Virus record (IMG/VR): IMGVR_UViG_3300049830_000285
Location: 62,001-126,000 of that record
From: a virus
Length of the DNA stretch: 64,000 bases
Direction: 5' to 3' (one strand)
The notes below the pieces were generated by a model. That model made no database searches and was not told the DNA's origin. It saw only the letters and a list, made by a program, of their open reading frames with translations. Positions 61,271-64,000 of this stretch are shown here, piece after piece; position 1 is the first letter of the stretch, and each line of letters opens with the position of its first letter. The position numbers and the translations under genes were made by a program.

Positions 61271-62255
61271 AGATTAAACCGTGTAGTTGTTCTGCCTGTT
61301 CCATGATAACATTTCCAAGCTCTAATTCTTGCAATAACAGGACTGGTAATGATTGTACACCATTTTGCGTGCCAATTAGCTGTCCTGTGATACTTCCTGT
61401 AGAATCTGAATCTCCACTGTGATTTACAGCATTAATTATCGCGTCTAAAAAGGTGTCATTTTTCAAAGCACAATAGATACTCATAGCTAGTGCTTCATCT
61501 CCAGTCCATCCTTCTCCAATGTCGCTGAAATGCTCATGATTAAATTTGCTATCCAATGCATGTAATTCTTGAGCTAATTCCCATAATTTTATTGTTCCGC
61601 AGCTATTTTCTTCTTTCTTAATAAAATCAAAAGTGTCAGATTGTGCAATTTCAAATGTTTTATTATGATGGGTTATTAACGAAATCATTCGAGCAAGTGC
61701 CCCAGCGGGAATAAATCCATCAACATCGTGGTGGGTGACAAGAGCACACATCTTACCAGCACAATAAGCTTCATCTGGGTCATTGAGGGTTAATCCAATA
61801 GGTGCAGAACGCATTACGCCACCACAACCTTTACTTCTATTGTTAATGGTTATTCCCGTGTCTTTTAGTTGTTTTAGCGACCCAAGGCAGGTTAGTCCCG
61901 GCGCTCTTTGTGACCAAAGTTCTTTATGTTGCATGATTTTTAAACGAGCGGCACCATCATAATCATTTTCTTGAGTTTCAAGCCAATATAAATATGCCTG
62001 TGTTAAAATCACTTCAAATGGAATGCTTTGTCTAGATTGAAAAAATTGGCACAATGCATCAACGGTAAACATTGTCATCTGGGTGTCGTCAGTGATGGCA
62101 CCTTTTCTACCATAGGCAAAATCAAAATCTTGAATACCTTTTTCGCCATAAGCATGTTTTATGGCTCCCCATTTCATAAACTCAACCGGGGCACCCAAGG
62201 CATCTCCGATAGCGCCGCCAGCCAAACATCCTTGAAAGCGCTCTAATGTGGTCAT
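61263..62255 (-). CDS. ADP-ribosylglycohydrolase (DraG family)
   Basis: 330 residues from the ATG at 62255; an in-frame ATG at 62300 would overlap the upstream gene. The family begins at this ATG with ERFQGCLAGGAIGDALGAPV. Further DraG-type motifs are AITDDTQMTMFT, GCGGVMRSAPIGL and SGDSDSTGSITGQLIG near the C-terminus, where the usual D-x-D-T has Ser for Thr. These enzymes remove ADP-ribose from arginine, other residues or, in some members, DNA. TATAAT lies exactly 6 nt before the ATG, so the mRNA may be leaderless. The phage role could be removal of defensive ADP-ribosylation, but the substrate is unknown. Confidence 0.85.
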   Translation of the reverse strand: MTTLERFQGCLAGGAIGDALGAPVEFMKWGAIKHAYGEKGIQDFDFAYGRKGAITDDTQMTMFTVDALCQFFQSRQSIPFEVILTQAYLYWLETQENDYDGAARLKIMQHKELWSQRAPGLTCLGSLKQLKDTGITINNRSKGCGGVMRSAPIGLTLNDPDEAYCAGKMCALVTHHDVDGFIPAGALARMISLITHHNKTFEIAQSDTFDFIKKEENSCGTIKLWELAQELHALDSKFNHEHFSDIGEGWTGDEALAMSIYCALKNDTFLDAIINAVNHSGDSDSTGSITGQLIGTQNGVQSLPVLLLQELELGNVIMEQAEQLHGLIYG

Positions 62256-62261
62256 GTGTAT

Positions 62262-62267
62262 ATTATA
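62262..62267 (-). promoter_or_regulatory. -10 box TATAAT 6 nt upstream of the ADP-ribosylglycohydrolase ATG
   Basis: GAGTATAATA lies on the minus strand with TATAAT at 62262-62267, and six bases separate it from the ATG at 62255. The same spacing is found upstream of the gene at 62856. No convincing -35 box is seen here. Confidence 0.55.
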
Positions 62268-62274
62268 CTCTATA

Positions 62275-62856
62275 TTAAAATCCTCTAGCTTTCCTAGCAT
62301 GGTGCAGTAGACTTCTGGCTGCCTCTTCTGCTTCTTCTGGCTTTAAAGCCATCCAAGAAATGGTTTGCGAGAAATCAGTTACAACACAACCGTCTTCATG
62401 ACCTATTCTCCATTTGAAATCCTGCGATGGCGCTGCTTGCTGTGTGGTTTCGGATTCATAAAATGGAACAAATTCACCGACAATAAAGGAGGATATCTTC
62501 CCGAGATTCATGTATTTTTTGTCTGCCTTCGGTAAAACAACAATAGCTAACACAGAGTCGTCTAACGGCTGAATTCTCAACGAGTGCTCTCCGCTAATGA
62601 TTTCATATTCAAAACCAGTTTCGCCAATGACTTTACTCCAATGCTGCCCGTGGCTTATGTGTAATTCACACATACCTGAAATAATTTTCACAGCAAAATT
62701 ATTCATCCAATCCCATGATTGAATTTTATCAATTTTATGAAGTTCTAACACCCAATCATCAACGACGCAATGAACAGAACTCGTGCCGCATGAAATCCAC
62801 TTGCCCTTTAATAGCCGTGGCATATCATTTTCCAGTTTACGCAAAGCGTTAAGCAT
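62275..62856 (-). CDS. Hypothetical protein, leaderless promoter
   Basis: 193 residues from the ATG at 62856; a longer frame would need a TTG start at 62916. It begins MLNALRKLENDMPRLLKGKW. It contains several strand-like stretches (VHCVVDDWVLELHKID, SLRIQPLDDSVLAIVVLPK) and a helical C-terminus (LKPEEAEEAARSLLHHARKA). No family was recognised. A sigma70-like TTGATA/TATAAT promoter sits just upstream, with the -10 exactly 6 nt before the ATG. Divergent from the CoaE gene. Function unknown. Confidence 0.65.
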   Translation of the reverse strand: MLNALRKLENDMPRLLKGKWISCGTSSVHCVVDDWVLELHKIDKIQSWDWMNNFAVKIISGMCELHISHGQHWSKVIGETGFEYEIISGEHSLRIQPLDDSVLAIVVLPKADKKYMNLGKISSFIVGEFVPFYESETTQQAAPSQDFKWRIGHEDGCVVTDFSQTISWMALKPEEAEEAARSLLHHARKARGF

Positions 62857-62862
62857 GATGTT

Positions 62863-62892
62863 ATTATACTCTTTCCTCAAACTGTATATCAA
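62863..62892 (-). promoter_or_regulatory. Sigma70-like promoter TTGATA-18-TATAAT, leaderless
   Basis: On the minus strand TTGATA (62887-62892) is followed by an 18-nt spacer and TATAAT (62863-62868). Six bases separate TATAAT from the ATG at 62856, so transcription starting 7 nt after the -10 would begin at the start codon. Confidence 0.6.
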
Positions 62893-62907
62893 ATGTGGTA
62901 AGAAAAA

Positions 62908-63492
62908 ATGCTTCAAATAGGTATCACTGGCGGAATTGCATGCGGAAAAAGCACAATTCTAGAACAAATCAGCTCACTTGGATACTCCGTCTTTTCATCT
63001 GACGCCGCTTTTAAGGCTATTTTTGACACCGCAGAGGTACAAGAGTGGCTGAAAGAGCAAATAACCCAACGCAAGGGAGAAGATGGCTGGAAAGAGTATC
63101 AAGAAGTTGGTAAAACCATGATTCGATATTTGGTACTAAGCGACCCACAATTTAAAACCGATTACGAAAGTTTTGTTCACCCGATGATTCGTAAAGCAAT
63201 GATTGAAGCCAATGCAGATGTTTCAGAGGTTCCGTTATTATTTGAGACTAGCGGAGAGTCATGCTTTAGGCATATTTGGGTTGTGGCGTGTGACCCGGAA
63301 ACTCAAATATCAAGATTGATGGAGCGCATGTCTTGCAATCGAGATTATGCTCTTGCTTGGATAAACAAACAAATGTCGCTTCGAGACAAAATAGAAAGAG
63401 CAACTCGTGTCATTTACACTGATGAAACGCCCGATAAGGTTTTTGAAATAGTTAAACAATCATTGGCTGAAGATTTAACAATGGTAGGTTAA
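62908..63492 (+). CDS. coaE: Dephospho-CoA kinase
   Basis: 194 residues. The enzyme phosphorylates dephospho-CoA to CoA, the last step of coenzyme A synthesis. It has the P-loop GITGGIACGKST at 5-16, the SSDAAFKAI segment with a conserved Asp, HPMIRKAM, EVPLLFE and the QxxRLMERM lid. The final conserved stretch is ERATRVIYTDET, where cellular enzymes usually have an Asp-rich turn. The length matches the family (about 200). It is divergent from the neighbouring minus-strand gene and overlaps the convergent gene's 3' end by 18 nt. Whether the phage copy is active is not shown here. Confidence 0.85.
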   Translation: MLQIGITGGIACGKSTILEQISSLGYSVFSSDAAFKAIFDTAEVQEWLKEQITQRKGEDGWKEYQEVGKTMIRYLVLSDPQFKTDYESFVHPMIRKAMIEANADVSEVPLLFETSGESCFRHIWVVACDPETQISRLMERMSCNRDYALAWINKQMSLRDKIERATRVIYTDETPDKVFEIVKQSLAEDLTMVG

Positions 63493-63918
63493 GCCAAGCT
63501 CTTTGAAAATAACTCGATTACGTTCATGGGTTTCTGCTCTGATTTTTTCAGCATTTTTAGGATAATTTTCTCCATCATTTCTGCACTCCCACAATTCTGC
63601 ATGACATCGGTCACAATTTGTTCTGCACCAGCCGCCGTTTCTCCATGTGCCCTCTAAGCCACAATCTTCGCAAATTTCACCAGACTGTTTTTCCGCATCA
63701 CTAATCAAAGCACTAAATTTTTTATCTACATCAACCGCGCTCGATGCATAAAATCTCAAGGTGCCAAATTTTTCCTTTACTTGCAAAACGGAATATGTTG
63801 GGTCGAGCTTAATTAATTCAATGTGTAATCTAGCTACCAATGGTAGCCATCCATCACCTACGCCGCTCCAACATGCATCATTGCCTATGTTGGGTTCTAA
63901 AAAATGTAAAGTTTTCAT
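63475..63918 (-). CDS. Zinc-binding hypothetical protein
   Basis: 147 residues from the ATG at 63918; an in-frame TTG at 63981 is less likely. The N-terminal part has DGWLPLVARLHIELIKLD and VKEKFGTLRFYAS, a pattern shared with small phage and bacterial proteins of unknown function. Two cysteine pairs follow (CEDCGLEG, then CRTNCDRCH), so a zinc ribbon is likely. The gene ends by overlapping the coaE 3' end by 18 nt. Function is unknown. Confidence 0.65.
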   Translation of the reverse strand: MKTLHFLEPNIGNDACWSGVGDGWLPLVARLHIELIKLDPTYSVLQVKEKFGTLRFYASSAVDVDKKFSALISDAEKQSGEICEDCGLEGTWRNGGWCRTNCDRCHAELWECRNDGENYPKNAEKIRAETHERNRVIFKELGLTYHC

Positions 63919-63925
63919 GTTTGCT

Positions 63926-64000
63926 CTAAAATATGACAATATCCTCTGGGTGGTCAACAACGATTCCGTTATCTTCTTCAATTGGAATAAAATCCTGCTC
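63926..64000 (-). CDS. Partial CDS, 5' end outside window
   Basis: A minus-strand frame open from the right window edge to a TAG at 63926 encodes 24 acidic residues ending NGIVVDHPEDIVIF. It sits 7 nt before the next minus-strand ATG, as expected for the end of an upstream gene. The fragment is too short to identify. Confidence 0.5.
   Translation of the reverse strand, partial: EQDFIPIEEDNGIVVDHPEDIVIF

Noticed and set aside
1-64000. tRNA genes, CRISPR arrays and insertion sequences
   Set aside because: No cloverleaf-forming sequence, regularly spaced repeat array or transposase with terminal inverted repeats was recognised by eye; a tRNA scan would be needed to exclude tRNAs fully.

Overview
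The window reads as part of a large, AT-rich tailed double-stranded DNA bacteriophage. Genes are tightly packed, with many stop/start overlaps, and most of the sequence encodes virion proteins. These include a head-tail connector of the Mu gp36/DUF1320 type, a baseplate-hub-like protein and four fibre-like proteins of 1220 to 2874 residues. No terminase, portal, polymerase or ribosomal gene was found. The host cannot be named from the sequence. A classical bacterial signal peptide, a heptosyltransferase-like enzyme and sigma70-like -10 boxes point to a bacterial host.

Layout. (1) Positions 1-4329, minus strand: a partial virion-like gene, a possible tail-completion protein carrying a small zinc finger, the DUF1320-like connector, a PHP-fold protein without its metal ligands, and two small hypotheticals. 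(2) Positions 4449-5618, minus: an Rnl1-type RNA ligase. (3) Positions 5670-9975, minus: three translationally coupled glycosyltransferase genes, one of them an apparent carbohydrate-binding/GT8/methyltransferase fusion. (4) Positions 9991-12563, minus: two probable virion proteins and a zinc ribbon. (5) Positions 12617-22961, mainly plus: small zinc-ribbon genes, helical and coiled-coil proteins that may belong to the tail interior or scaffold, and a 1420-residue beta-rich protein. (6) Positions 23014-25815, plus: a CCA-adding enzyme interrupted by a full intein with a LAGLIDADG endonuclease. (7) Positions 26280-57983, plus: baseplate and fibre genes, ending in three proteins of 2632, 2293 and 2874 residues built from shared modules. 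(8) Positions 57980-62856, mainly minus: a histidine phosphatase, a structural protein carrying the same module as the fibres, a secreted Gly-rich protein, peptidyl-tRNA hydrolase Pth2 and an ADP-ribosylglycohydrolase. (9) Positions 62908-64000: a dephospho-CoA kinase (plus), then a zinc-binding protein and a partial gene (minus).

How the genes may work together. The fibre proteins appear to have been assembled by shuffling: a roughly 100-residue module occurs about eight times in four proteins, a sheet-type adhesion-like module occurs once in each giant protein, and two fibre proteins share an N-terminal block with an HxHxGG motif that in one copy is split by inserted domains. PA14, VWA (MIDAS motif), BNR/NHL propeller and SwmB-like domains suggest binding to host surface polymers. 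The glycosyltransferase operon could modify virion proteins or host surface sugars. RNA ligase, CCA-adding enzyme and Pth2 together form a plausible tRNA repair and recycling set. The ADP-ribosylglycohydrolase could reverse a defensive ADP-ribosylation.

Regulation. A TTGTATAA(A/G) element occurs in four gene starts' upstream gaps and is a candidate phage promoter. Two minus-strand genes have TATAAT exactly 6 nt before ATG, which fits leaderless transcripts. Two strong hairpins look like terminators. Many structural genes lack a clear Shine-Dalgarno sequence. No tRNA gene, CRISPR array, insertion sequence or reverse transcriptase was recognised, and no gene-free stretch exceeds 300 bases.
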